From Lepus europaeus (taxonomy: Eukaryota > Chordata > Mammalia > Lagomorpha > Leporidae): DNA of 64,000 nt. The first letter of the stretch is position 1, and each line of letters begins with the position of its first letter. The notes under the pieces are model-generated. The model made no database searches, was not told the origin of the DNA, and was given only the letters and a program-made list of their open reading frames with translations. The stretch lies in contig NC_084844.1 of NCBI RefSeq assembly GCF_033115175.1, positions 32,087,885-32,151,884 of the forward strand. Reading direction: 5' to 3'. A program made the position numbers and the translations under genes. This document shows positions 45,156 through 55,167 of this stretch, one piece after another.

Positions 45156-46344
45156 CCTGCACAGCGTCCTGTGTCCGCGGTCGCTGAGTGAGTCCTCCCA
45201 GCTCGGGTGCACCAGCCTATTTGAAGGAGGCACGGCAGGCTCAGGGCCAGCGCGTGCTTCCTCCAGGAGGACTCCGGGGTGATGCTGAGTGGATCTGACT
45301 AGGAGCTCCAGTAATGACCGCCAAAATATTTCCCTCCGAATTCCTGTGAATTTCCATCCTGAGGAAGGACATTATCCTCCAAGACATTTTTTTAAAAACA
45401 TATTTTCTTGAGAGTTTTTTTTTTTTTAATCCTCAATACCCTAAATCAAGTGTAGAATTGTTGAAAGCTACTCAGGGACAATGAGACGGCTGAGCCCAAT
45501 CCCCAGATAGAGCTCCTCGAGGAAGGTGTTATAGTAATAAAATGGTGTTGCTTTGATGATCACAAACATGAACTCTAACAGTCATTTCATTTCAACACAG
45601 CGTAGGAGGACCGACCTGCTCCATTGACAGTCATCTCTTATGTTTGCTTACTTTATGACACTTTAACGAAGCCCCTTCACCCATCTGATCCGAGCCTCCC
45701 GATAATCTCAGAGGGAGGCACAGAAATCAGCAAGGAGCGTGATGAAAGAGAAAAAACTTTTTATTTTTCTCAGCTGACTTAGGGAGCGAGGAAAACCAGA
45801 GTTTAAACTGTGGCTTCTGCTCTTGCCGGCAACGCAACCTCAGGCGAGCCGCTGACCCTTGTGGAACTTCAGCTTTGTCCCCTGTGAGAAGGGAGCCTCG
45901 TGGCAGCCGGTCCTACCCACCAGAGCCACCTCCACTCCACAAACAAGCAAAGTGCTGGGCCAGAGCCTCCTCCACCTCCTGCCGCGCCCCGCGCAGCAGG
46001 CCCCTGGCAGCCTCCACCCAGACGGAAAACCGGAAGGTATGTGGCCCGTACTTGGATAAAATTCTCTAATCAAAGAAACTGACCTGGTGTTCCTCTGGCC
46101 GCTTCGCCAGCTCAGAAGAAAACAAGACTGGGGCCGGGGTTTGTGCTAATGTAGTGTAGCTGATACCAACTCTAGATGTTCTGTCCACGGCCCCACGGTG
46201 TGGGAACAAAGATACTTTGAGCAGACTGTAAACAAGGGGGAAAAAATCATGCTTTGTGAGCAAAGGTGCCCCCAGTATGAATTTGCTCAGAACTTGGTGT
46301 CTGATTTCACGTACTCTGTGGCTGTGAATAGCCTTCTGTTGTCC
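45156..46344 (-). promoter_or_regulatory. C17orf67: Upstream region of C17orf67 (probable promoter/5'UTR)
   Basis: The 150 bp before the ATG is moderately GC-rich, with CCTTCAAATAGG as a weak TATA-like word about 80 bp upstream. The second arm of a diverged direct repeat lies at 45405-45590. 45.6-46.34 kb is unique with no gene seen. There is no strong CpG island, so expression may be tissue-restricted (inference). Confidence 0.35.
45405..45590. repeat. Direct-repeat arm B upstream of C17orf67 exon 1
   Basis: Same order as arm A: TAATCCTCAATACCCTAAAT, AAGTGTAGAATTGTTGAAAG, ATAGAGCTCCTCGAGGAAGG. The pair brackets the signal-peptide exon. Confidence 0.75.
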
Positions 46345-46674
46345 TGTAGTTTTTGTTTTTGTTTTGTTTTTGTTTTTGTTTTTGACAGGCAGAGTTAGAC
46401 AGTGAGAGAGAGAGACAGAGAGAAAGGTCTTCCTTCCATTGGTTCACCCCCCAAATGGCCGCCACAGCTGGTGCGCTGTACCGATCCGAAGCCAGGAGCC
46501 AGGTGCAGAGCTCAAGGACTTGGGCCATCCTCCACTGCAATCCCGGGCCACAGCAGAGAGCTGGACTGGAAGAGGAGCAACCGAGACAGGATCCAGCACC
46601 CCAACCGGGACTAGAACCCGGTGTGCCGGTGCCACAGGCGGAGGATTAGCCTAGTGAGCTGCAGCACCGGCCCT
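46345..46674 (-). mobile_element. C-repeat SINE, third subfamily
   Basis: Tail side is (TTTTTG)n with TTTTTGACAGGCAGAGTTAG; contains CACCCCAACCGGGACTAGAA; head ends GCTGCAGCACCGGCCC. Confidence 0.95.
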
Positions 46675-46938
46675 GTAGTTTTTAATAACCAAGGAATTTG
46701 GGGAGCATTACTTTGGGGATGCATCTTTGTCACATTAAACACCTTGTGGTTCACTAGAATACTATTTTGTTATATCAAATAAACATTTTCCATGGATGAG
46801 AAAAAAAAAAAAAAACCCTGTACCCAGCTAGCATTGGCTAAGGTGTCCAATGTTCCAGTGTAAATATGCGATCAAAGCTTTTTTTTTAATTTAGTAACTT
46901 TTATCTATATCAGCACTGTCCAATAAAGACAAAGTAGC
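46675..46938. other. A/T-rich intergenic sequence
   Basis: Resembles a retroinserted A-tail region (A16 at 46801-46815). No gene. Confidence 0.5.
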
Positions 46939-47250
46939 GATGGAGGTTTGGCGCAGCAGTTAGAACAGCGGCTAGGACGCCTGCATCTCCTAGCAGAGCG
47001 CTACTCTGCTTCTCCTCCAGCTTCCTGCTGATGCACACCCTGGGAGGGGCAGCAGATGACGCCTCAAGCAGTCAGGTCCTTGCCATTCTCATGGGAGACA
47101 CAGATTGAGTTCAGGGCTCCTGGCTTCAGCCTGGCCCAGCCCCGGCTGCTGCAGGCATTTGGAGCATGAACCAGCAGATGGCGGATCTCTCTCTCTATCT
47201 CTCTGTCTCTTTGCCTTTCAAATAAAATGAAAATACATGATAAAGAAAAA
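46939..47250 (+). mobile_element. C-repeat SINE, older subfamily
   Basis: GGTTTGGCGCAGCAGTTAGA head; AATAAAATGAAAATACATGA tail. Confidence 0.92.
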
Positions 47251-47329
47251 AATTTTGAAAACATAAGGTGAGCCAAAGTTGCAAGACACATACATAGTTG
47301 AAGTTTTTCCAGTAGCCACATTTTTTTTA

Positions 47330-47596
47330 AAAGTTAAAATTTTTCATATACTTATTGTAGTTATTTGAGAGACAGAGCATCTCTCTATTGGTGCCCGCAA
47401 ACAGCCAGGGCTGGGAATTCAACCCAGGTCTCCCACAAAGGTGGCAGGAAGTCAACGATATGAGCCCCACCGGCTGCCTCTCAGTGTGCACAGCAGCAGG
47501 AAGCTGGGGTCAGGAACCAGAGGTAGGAGTCCAGCCCAGGCACTCTGATGTGGGATACAGGTGTCTGAACCGCCAGGCTAACCACCTGCTCCCTAC
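47330..47596 (-). mobile_element. C-repeat SINE, older subfamily, decayed
   Basis: GTTATTTGAGAGACAGAGCA on the tail side; GCCAGGCTAACCACCTGCTC on the head side. Confidence 0.85.
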
Positions 47597-47899
47597 TCTA
47601 TGTCACTGAACACAATGAAATGCCCACAGGTTAGCTCAACCTGCAATCAACACAAGCAAATGATTAACCCTCTCTTTTTGTAAAGCCCTCAGAATCTGCT
47701 GTGCCTTTTACCTTCGCAGGGTCCCAGAGCTCAGAGCCGCAGGTGGCTGGTGCCTGCCAGGTGGACAGCGGGGGTCCAGAGCCATCCCCGCCCTGAGTCC
47801 ACGCCTCCGTTACCGTCCACGCAGCTTCCTGCTCCAGGCTCCTGCCCCGTCTCCCAGCTTCCCTTCCCTTTGCTTCGATCCATTCTGCCTGCAGCAGCA

Positions 47900-48670
47900 A
47901 TGATCTTTGTAAAACAGAAACAGGAAACACAAGTTGGGCCTTGTTCTTTCCCTGCTTAAGAACCTTCATTATTTTCCCACCGGACTCAGAACAACAGCCG
48001 AGTCCCTGCCACGTACTACCAACCCTGGGTCATCTGAGCCGACGGCTCTCTCCAGCCACCCCCTAAGGTCATTGCAAACCAGCTGCACACAACTACTTTC
48101 ACCTTCACAAGCTTGTTCCCACCTCAGGACCTTTGTACATGCTCCTTTTTTATAAAAAGTTTTATTTATTTATTTGAAAGGCAGAGTTACAGAGAGGCAG
48201 AGGCAGAGAGAAAGAGAGAGAGAGAGAAGGGGTGGGTGGGCAGGTCTTCCATCCACTGGCTCACTCCCCAAATGGTCACAATGGGCAGAGCTGAACTGAT
48301 CCAAAGCCAGGAGCTTCTTCCAGGTCTCCCACATGGGTGCAGGGGCCCAAGCACTTGGGCCATCTTCTACTGCTTTCCCAGGCCATAGCAGAGAGCTGGA
48401 TCAGAAGTGGAGCAGCTGGGACTCGAACCAGTGCCCATATGGGATGCTGGCACTGCAGGTGGCAGCTTTATCCATTATGCCACAGTGCCAGCCTCTGCAC
48501 ATGCTTTTTTAATCCTACATCCTTCTCATTCTTCAGTTTTCAATTTGAAATTTCTGCTGCTCAGACCAGCCTTCCCTTACCATCCTACTTATAAGTTCCC
48601 TATCCCACCACCATCACTATCCATGTCACAGCTCTTTACTTTTTAACAATCTAGCTCCTCTGCTGGACTG
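47900..48670 (-). repeat. L2 LINE 3' region split by a SINE
   Basis: GTTCCCACCTCAGGACCTTT before the insert and CTTCTCATTCTTCAGTTTTC after it are consecutive antisense L2 segments. Confidence 0.7.
48148..48495 (-). mobile_element. C-repeat SINE, young-type, inside L2
   Basis: TTTATTTATTTATTTGAAAG tail side. Near-identical flanks GTACATGCTCC / GCACATGCTTT suggest a target duplication. Confidence 0.95.
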
Positions 48671-48918
48671 TAAACTCTAAGTATGCTCACATGACCTTTA
48701 CAATTTTTAAAAAAGCACAGGGGACCTATGGAGGTGACACTGGAGAGACTCAGAGTCTCGATTATACCCTGGGTTGCAGGTGCCAAGTCTCAGGTGGTGG
48801 AAAGGGTCCTTCAGGTGTGATACCAGCAAGGCCACTCAATGTCCTCCACCTTGGCCTCTGGAAATATTGTCCCAAAACTGCAGAGGTTGGGGTCAGAGTC
48901 TATAGGAAGATAGAGAGG

Positions 48919-49254
48919 TGGCCGGTGCTGTGAAATAGCAGATAAAGCTGCCACCCCACCTGCGACACCAGCATCCCAAATGGATACCAGTTCAAGTCCC
49001 GGCTGCTCTACTTCTGATCCAGCTCCCTGCTGATGTACCTGGGAAAGCAACAGAAGATGGATCAGAAGTCCTTGGGCCCCTGCATCCATGCGGGAAACCT
49101 GAATGAAACTCTTGGCTCTTGGCTTTGGCCTGGCCCAGTCCCGGCCAGTGTGGCTGTTTGGGGAGTGAACCAGAGGATGAAAGATCTCTGTCTCTCCTTC
49201 TCTATCTGTAACTTTGCCTTTCAAATAAGTAAAATAAAACTTCTTAAAAAAAAA
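48919..49254 (+). mobile_element. C-repeat SINE
   Basis: Head GGCCGGTGCTGTGAAATAGC; a two-base insertion in the TGGATCAGAAGTCCTTGGGC box. Confidence 0.93.
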
Positions 49255-49954
49255 GGATGGAGAGCAAGTGTTACCTGTTGGGGAGAACTCTCTTCTACCT
49301 GCTACCCCCAGTTCCATTGAAAGCCACAGCCAAGTAACTAGGTGAGTCACCTGGATGCTCTGCGGAAGGTGCGATTCCCAACAAATCCACAAGGTGGCAG
49401 AGTAGAGAGCAGAACTGGGTCAGCCAAGGTCATGGGAAAGAAACTCCAGGCCAGGAACCTAACTCTTGAAGAAGCTGCCAGGCGTCCCAGGGACTCCGCC
49501 GGAGGTGGAGAGAGACGATGCGGTAGTGCTCGAGAGCACGTCCCTGCTATGTTAACTGACGTCTTCATCAGACAGTGAGGCCTGAGAAAGCTAGGTTGCC
49601 AATCTGACATTTGAGAAAGGAAGAATGATGGCACACATAGTCACAGCACTCTAACATAACCAATATCTCCATTTTTGTGAGTTTCCCATCTCTTTTTCAA
49701 TGGGATTCGCAAAGGGCACGGATATTTGAGGATCACTGATAGAGCCAACACTATGGAGTTCCCAGTGTTATAGATATGGTGTCCAGTCTGGGGGTGGCTT
49801 GTTATACAGCAGGACCCAGATCACAGCTAACTGATGCAGGGGGTTTTAATTGGATGGGAAGTGTGTCCAAATCAGGTGCTACCAGGCCTAAGACAAAAAT
49901 AGGGCCGTGCCAGAATATTCACACAAAAGGCAACATATAGCTACTGCTCCTGTG
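49255..49954. other. Intergenic sequence without a recognised gene
   Basis: No repeat or exon recognised. Frames of 80-95 codons overlap on both strands. Confidence 0.5.
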
Positions 49955-50160
49955 TGGGCAGTGTGGTGTGATGGTTAGGAGGGTGGCTATCGAAGCACAG
50001 GACTCGACAGGCCTGGGCTCGAATCCTGGCTCTGCAACTTACTACCTGTGTGACTTCAGCATATTTCTTAACTTTCCAAGTCATTGTTTTCTCATTTATT
50101 CCAAACATGTTAATAGTCTTTCCTCCTAAGGCTGTTCTATGACTTAAAAGAGACAGTGCA
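49955..50160 (-). repeat. MIR relic
   Basis: GTGTGATGGTTAGGAGGGTG, GCTCGAATCCTGGCTCTGCA, ACTACCTGTGTGACTTCAGC: a complete antisense MIR order. Confidence 0.8.
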
Positions 50161-50164
50161 TCAG

Positions 50165-50455
50165 GGCTGGGAATCCACGAGCCCCACATCCAGGGATTTC
50201 ACCAACGTGGATTGAAAATATTTGAAAAAAAAAATTGCACCTGTACTGAGCACATACAGACTTATTTTCTTGCTGTAATTCCCTAAATACCGTATCCCAA
50301 CGGTCTGCACAGCAGGTGCACTGTCTTAGGTATTCTGAATAATGCAGGGAGCATGCGGGGGTGTGCACAGGTAATACACATTACCCCACTTCAGAAAGGG
50401 ACTGGAGCACCCTGAGATTCCAATACCCACATCTGGTCCCCAAATCGATGTGGCG
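50165..50455 (+). repeat. Tigger-family (pogo-like) DNA transposon relic
   Basis: GGATTTCACCAACGTGGATT, GAAAATATTTGAAAAAAAAA, CACCTGTACTGAGCACATAC and TACAGACTTATTTTCTTG follow the known non-autonomous Tigger order. Confidence 0.6.
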
Positions 50456-50534
50456 GGGATAGCGGATTCGGACAACTGCGGAAGCAAGACGTTTGACAGA
50501 TGGGAGTGTAATACAGGAAAGCATTATTATTATT

Positions 50535-50867
50535 GTTAATTTTTTTTGACAGGCAGAGTTAGACAGTGAGAGAGAGAGACAAAGAGAAAGGTCTTCCTTC
50601 CATTGGTTCACACCCCCCCCCAAGTGGCCGCTACAGCCGGCACACTGCACTGATCCAAAGCCAGGAGCCAGGTGCTTCCTCCTGGTCTCCCATGCAGGTG
50701 CAGGGCCCAAGCACTTGGGCCATCCTCCACTGCCTTCCCGGGCCATAGCAGAGAGCTGGCCTGGAAGAGGGGCAACTGGGACAGAATCTGGCGCCCCAAC
50801 CGGGACTAGAACCCGGGATACCAGCGCTGCAGGCAGAGGGTTAGCCTAGTGAGCCACGGCACCGGCC
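50535..50867 (-). mobile_element. C-repeat SINE, third subfamily, inside (TTA)n
   Basis: TTTTTTTGACAGGCAGAGTT tail side; head GCCACGGCACCGGCC. ATTATTATTATTG precedes it and (TTA)n follows. Confidence 0.96.

Positions 50868-50911
<44 letters not shown>
50868..50911. repeat. (TTA)n microsatellite
   Basis: About 15 perfect TTA/ATT units directly abutting the SINE head. Confidence 0.97.
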
Positions 50912-50912
<1 letters not shown>

Positions 50913-50939
50913 CCACACCTCCCCCAACCACACTCACCC

Positions 50940-51110
50940 ACAGTGATGCAGTCATGCATCTGAGTTACACTCAGGACTGTATCGTTAGGTAACTCTGTCA
51001 TTGTGAGAACGTCACAAAGTGTCACTGACGCCAATCACCAGGGCTATGACATCGCCAGGCGACATAATCCACAGGACCACCGTGGTGTACGTGGCCCATC
51101 CCTGAGCAGG
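50940..51110 (+). repeat. MER2-like (Tigger-derived) transposon relic, internally deleted
   Basis: GTATCGTTAGGTAACTCTGT and CATTGTGAGAACGTCACAAA, then GACCACCGTGGTGTACGTGG, correspond to the two ends of MER2 with the middle missing. Confidence 0.7.
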
Positions 51111-51825
51111 GCAAGCCAGATCTGCACACTCATCCCCCTCTCAGACACAGGATCATCTGTGAAAACCAAAATTCAGAGCTCAATCACACACATACAAAGA
51201 TATATCACTTTATGTATTATTAGGGGGAAAAGAAAGTGCATTTTTATTAGGAAGAAAAATATGGCTCCTTTGTTCTCTGAGTTGATCTCTGTCACTGCAC
51301 CCCACGGCCCTGGCTTCCCTGTGTACCTCCTCAGCACTTCCACACACACGCCCCCTTCCTGTTTGGAGCAGCAATACAATGGCAAGATGTTTGGCCGTGG
51401 ACAGGGGCCTTTCCGGCCTGCTGCACGCTCCCACAAGTGGACCACAATCCCTGCTCTGTGTCTAAGACATTGACCTCAAGTGCAGTCTGCCCAGCAGGTG
51501 AAGACAGCCAAGGTCGGCGTCAGGTTCCCTGTGGCCAGGGCCAGGCTTGCCTCCAACCTAAACTGGGGGGCAGGAGCGTTGGCAGAGGCATGGGAATGTA
51601 AGATGGGTACAAATAAACACACGAGGGGAGCGCGGCGCAGATGGAATAATTCGTGAAGCCACTTCTAAGGCTACTGTCATATTACATCTCCTCCAGGAGA
51701 AGGGAAGTTCTAGTTCATCTAAGGAAAAAAATACTGAAACGAAGCTTGTTTTTCTCTGTGAGGTCCTAGTTGCAATGACAAAGACCCAGTGACAAGATGA
51801 AGAGCTCTCGCTCACTTCCTCTTGC
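51111..51825. other. Intergenic sequence without a recognised gene
   Basis: Unique or beyond recognition. No exon seen. Confidence 0.5.
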
Positions 51826-52115
51826 TCCCATATGGGTGCTGGTTCAAGCCCCAGCTGCTCCACTTCTGATCCAGCTCCCAGTTAACACGCCTGGAAAAGC
51901 AGTGGAAAATGGCCCGAGTCCTTGGGCCCCTGAACCCACATGGGAGACCTGGATGGAGCTCCTGGATTCAGCTTAGCCCAGCCCTGCCCATTGCAGCCAT
52001 TTGGAGCGTGAACCAGTGGATGAAAGATATCTCTCTGTCTCTGTCTGTCTCTCTGTCTCTCTGTTCCCCCTCTAAGTCTGAGTTTTAAATAATTTAAAAT
52101 AAAATAAAAAACAGG
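51826..52115 (+). mobile_element. C-repeat SINE, 5' truncated
   Basis: Begins at CCCATATGGGTGCTGGTTCA, lacking the first ~60 bases. Confidence 0.93.
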
Positions 52116-52117
52116 AA

Positions 52118-52205
52118 ACTCTAGCAGTGATTCACAAACCTCACAGTGTGTAAGAATCACCTGCAGTCTCATAGACATCTGAATCTGAGGATGCCTCTGG
52201 CACAG
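52118..52205 (+). repeat. MER5-like hAT relic
   Basis: CAGTGATTCACAAACCTCAC then GTAAGAATCACCTGCAGTCT. Confidence 0.55.
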
Positions 52206-52242
52206 AAAATTTAAATAGGGAGAAAAAAGAGATTAAAAAGAG

Positions 52243-52497
52243 AGGGGCAGGTGTTGTGGCACAGTGGATAAGCAGCCACAGGGGACACCCACATCCTGCA
52301 TCCGAGTGCCTGGTTCGAGTCCTGGCCACTCCAGCTTCCTGCTCCTTCACATCCTCTTAGGCAGTAGTGATGGCTCAAGTACTTAGGTCCCTGCCTCCCA
52401 CATGGGAGACTTGCATTGAGTTCCATGTTCCTGGCTTCAACCTGGCCTACTCCCAGCTGTTTTGGGCATTTGGGGAGTGAACCAGCAAACGGAAGAC

Positions 52498-52548
<51 letters not shown>

Positions 52549-52599
52549 TCTCTCTCTCTCCTTTTCCAGTGAAAATAAATAAATACAAATTTTTTAAAT
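52243..52599 (+). mobile_element. C-repeat SINE, older subfamily
   Basis: GGGGCAGGTGTTGTGGCACA head; about 60-bp (CT)n run 52501-52560. Confidence 0.94.
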
Positions 52600-52624
52600 G
52601 AGAGGACTTTTACCCAAATGAGTT

Positions 52625-52860
52625 AAAATTCATGTCCTCGTGAAAACTTGCATACAGGTATTAATAGACTGATCCTTAATCGACAAAACTTGGGGGCAAC
52701 CAAGATGTCCCTCTAGAGGTGAATGCATTGATAAGCTCCGGTCCATCCAGACAAAGTACTGTGATGCGGCAGTAAACAGAGCCATGAGGCCCTTGCATGT
52801 GTATGGCTACATGGAAGAAGCCAGGCTGGGTTCACACTGCCGGGTGAGCCTGCTACAGAT
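52625..52860 (+). repeat. Old L1 LINE fragment
   Basis: GGGGGCAACCAAGATGTCCC, GTACTGTGATGCGGCAGTAA and GTATGGCTACATGGAAGAAG match the L1 3' region. 52.86-53.58 kb beyond it is unique. Confidence 0.6.
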
Positions 52861-53580
52861 GTGTGCTTGCATTTTTGGTGCTCACCCATTCCCCTCTTCC
52901 ACACGCTAGAGCCCGCGTCAGACATCCCTCCCTCCCTGGGAACGCATCCATGACAACCTGCTTCTGAGAACCCGAGGGAGGCCCTGATGAGCTGAGACGG
53001 GAGAAGAGACAGCTACCCCTTCCCTCTGCAGCCACGCATTCATCAGATCTCAGACACCAAGCTGCCCAGGAGGCCCCTCTGGGACTCACCAACTTCCCGA
53101 GACCCTGCCCACGGCCTTCCCACGTGGCGTCTTCTCAGGGGAGCTGAATCCAGGTTCTGTCTCAAGGACGCTGTCAGCTTGTCTACTCCTGGAAGCGTCA
53201 CAAACAGGGCGAGGCTTGGCCTTGCTGTTCAGTCTTCTGAAACAAACCTGCATTGTCTAGAGATACTTTGCAGCGTGGCGCACCTGCAGAGCAAAGAACG
53301 GAAATGAGGCCGGCGTAGACCAGGACAGCAGTATCCTCTGATGGAGGGTGGGAGGGCGGGCCACCAGGCAGGCACGTGGGAGCCCCCTGAGGGTCACTCT
53401 ATTAGGCTGGGCAGAGGGCACACAGATGTCTCGTATTATTATTTTCAATGGTGCATGTTTTAGAACCGCTTCTGTGTGTGGTATGCTTCAGAATGTCAAC
53501 CAAAGACAAGTGAATTTCCCACATGACAAAAGTGTGCACATAGAGGTGAGTGTTTGAACTAGTAGCTAAAAAGTTATTTA

Positions 53581-53920
53581 GGGGGCCGGCACTGTGGCGT
53601 AACAGGTAAAGCCACCGCCTGCCGTGCCAGCATCCCATATGGGTGCCAGTTCGAGTCTTGGCTGCTCTGCTTCCAATCCAGCTCTCTGCTGTGGCCTGGG
53701 AAAGCAGTGGAAGATGGCCAAAGTCCTTGGGCCCCTGCACCCACATGGGAGACCCAGAAGAAGCTTCTGGCTCCTGGCTTCGTATTGTCACAGCTCCAGC
53801 TGTTGCAGCCAATTGGGGAGGAAACCAGCGGATGGAAGATCTCTCTCTCTCTCTCTCTCTCCCTCTTCTCTCTCTGTGTAACTCTTTCAAATAAATAAAT
53901 AAATCTAAAAAAAAAAAAAG
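53581..53920 (+). mobile_element. C-repeat SINE, young-type
   Basis: Head GGGGCCGGCACTGTGGCGTA; flanks AGTTATTTAGG and GGTTGTTTAGG form an imperfect target duplication. Confidence 0.96.
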
Positions 53921-53951
53921 GTTGTTTAGGATCCCTTGAGGGATCCCTCGA

Positions 53952-54087
53952 GGCCAGTGCTGGGGCACAGCAGGTTAAGCCACTGCCTGCAACCCTGGCA
54001 TCCCAAACAGAGCACTTGTTTGAGTGCTGGCTACACTGCTTCTGATCCAGCTCCCTGTTAATGCACCTGGGAAAGCAGCAAGGATGG
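53952..54087 (+). mobile_element. C-repeat SINE, 3' truncated
   Basis: Head GAGGCCAGTGCTGGGGCACA; stops after GGGAAAGCAGCAAGGATGGCC without CT tract or tail. Confidence 0.9.
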
Positions 54088-54189
54088 CCAGCAGGCCCCG
54101 GGCTCCGTGAGAGCTGGGATTCCTTGCATAGTGCTTGGCACGTAGCAGGTGTTCAGCCAGTATGTGTTTAACGAAATCAGAAAGCTCCT

Positions 54190-54285
54190 GATTTTTATTT
54201 TAATGCAAAAAGTGTTTGAAATCCCACGCGTAGCTTTCATAAGACACATTTTCCATGAACTTTTTTGAAGACCCCCGTAAATGCA
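54190..54285 (-). repeat. Second TTCAAAAAGTTC-type transposon relic
   Basis: Reverse complement reads GGTCTTCAAAAAAGTTCATG then GAAAATGTGTCTTATGAAAG, matching 44731-44800. Confidence 0.55.
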
Positions 54286-54587
54286 TAAATTTAAAAACAT
54301 TGTGCACCCAACGTTATCTTGTCGTTCCATCTTCCAGGAACTTTCCTAAGTGCCCTCACAATCAGCAAGCATGCAGGTGACATTTACCCGGGACTTGGGC
54401 CTACCCCCCTCTCTAGTATAGACATACATGACACTGCCAAAACTGCCAGTTCTCTTCCTTCCAACATGCAAAGCCGTACCAGCTGCCGCCTCCACCGCAG
54501 CGGAGGTACAAGGTCCCAGATAAGCTCAAGGCATACTGTAACTCAGCCATACCAGCAGTTTCCGTTACGAATTACAGCGTGCAACCA

Positions 54588-54668
54588 TCCCGCCCCTCTA
54601 ACGCCTCCACTGTTACTCCGCCCACCGTCTTCCTTGGCCCCGCCCCCACCGCGCAGAGTCCCGCCCCT
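54588..54668 (+). promoter_or_regulatory. Cluster of four GC boxes (SP/KLF-type) at head of DGKE CpG island
   Basis: Four CCGCCC-type boxes occur within 80 bp, near 54590, 54618, 54638 and 54661 (the third reads CCCCGCCCCC). They sit directly upstream of the densest CpG stretch, with no TATA box, as in a dispersed-start promoter. SP/KLF binding is inferred from the motif only. Confidence 0.55.
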
Positions 54669-55167
54669 CCTAGCTCCGCTCGGCTGGTCCACGGCCCGGC
54701 GAGGCACGGGGGCTCGCCGCCGCAGCCCCCCCCCCCCCCCGGGCCGAGCCGGCCGCCCAGCGCTCCAGCGCCAGCCGCAGGCCCAGCGTCCCGTCCCAGG
54801 CCGGGGCCGAGGGCGAGTCGGGGTGGGCAGCGCGGAGGCGCGGACCTCCGAGCCCTGGAGGAGGAGGAGGAGGAGGAGGAGGAGGCAGCGCCTGGGCCCA
54901 ACGCCGCTGCGAGCCCCGGAGTGGAGCACGGGCCCGGGCGGCCGTGCCGAGGGGCACAGCCCCGACGCGAGGGCGGCCCGCGCGGGTGTGACGCGCCCTC
55001 CCTAGGCCCGGCGGGCGACGAGGCGAGGCGGCAAGTGGCCGTGTGCGCAGGGCGGGGACGGACGGCGCTCGCGTCAGCGCCGGGAGGCGGGAAGGAGGGC
55101 GGGGAGGGGGCCGGGCCCGGCGGACCCACCTGTCTCTTTCGCGGGTGGACCGGTCCTCGGAGAGAAG

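Noticed and set aside
45156-45250. TATA box for C17orf67
   Set aside because: Only a weak CAAATAGG word is present; not enough to call a core promoter element.
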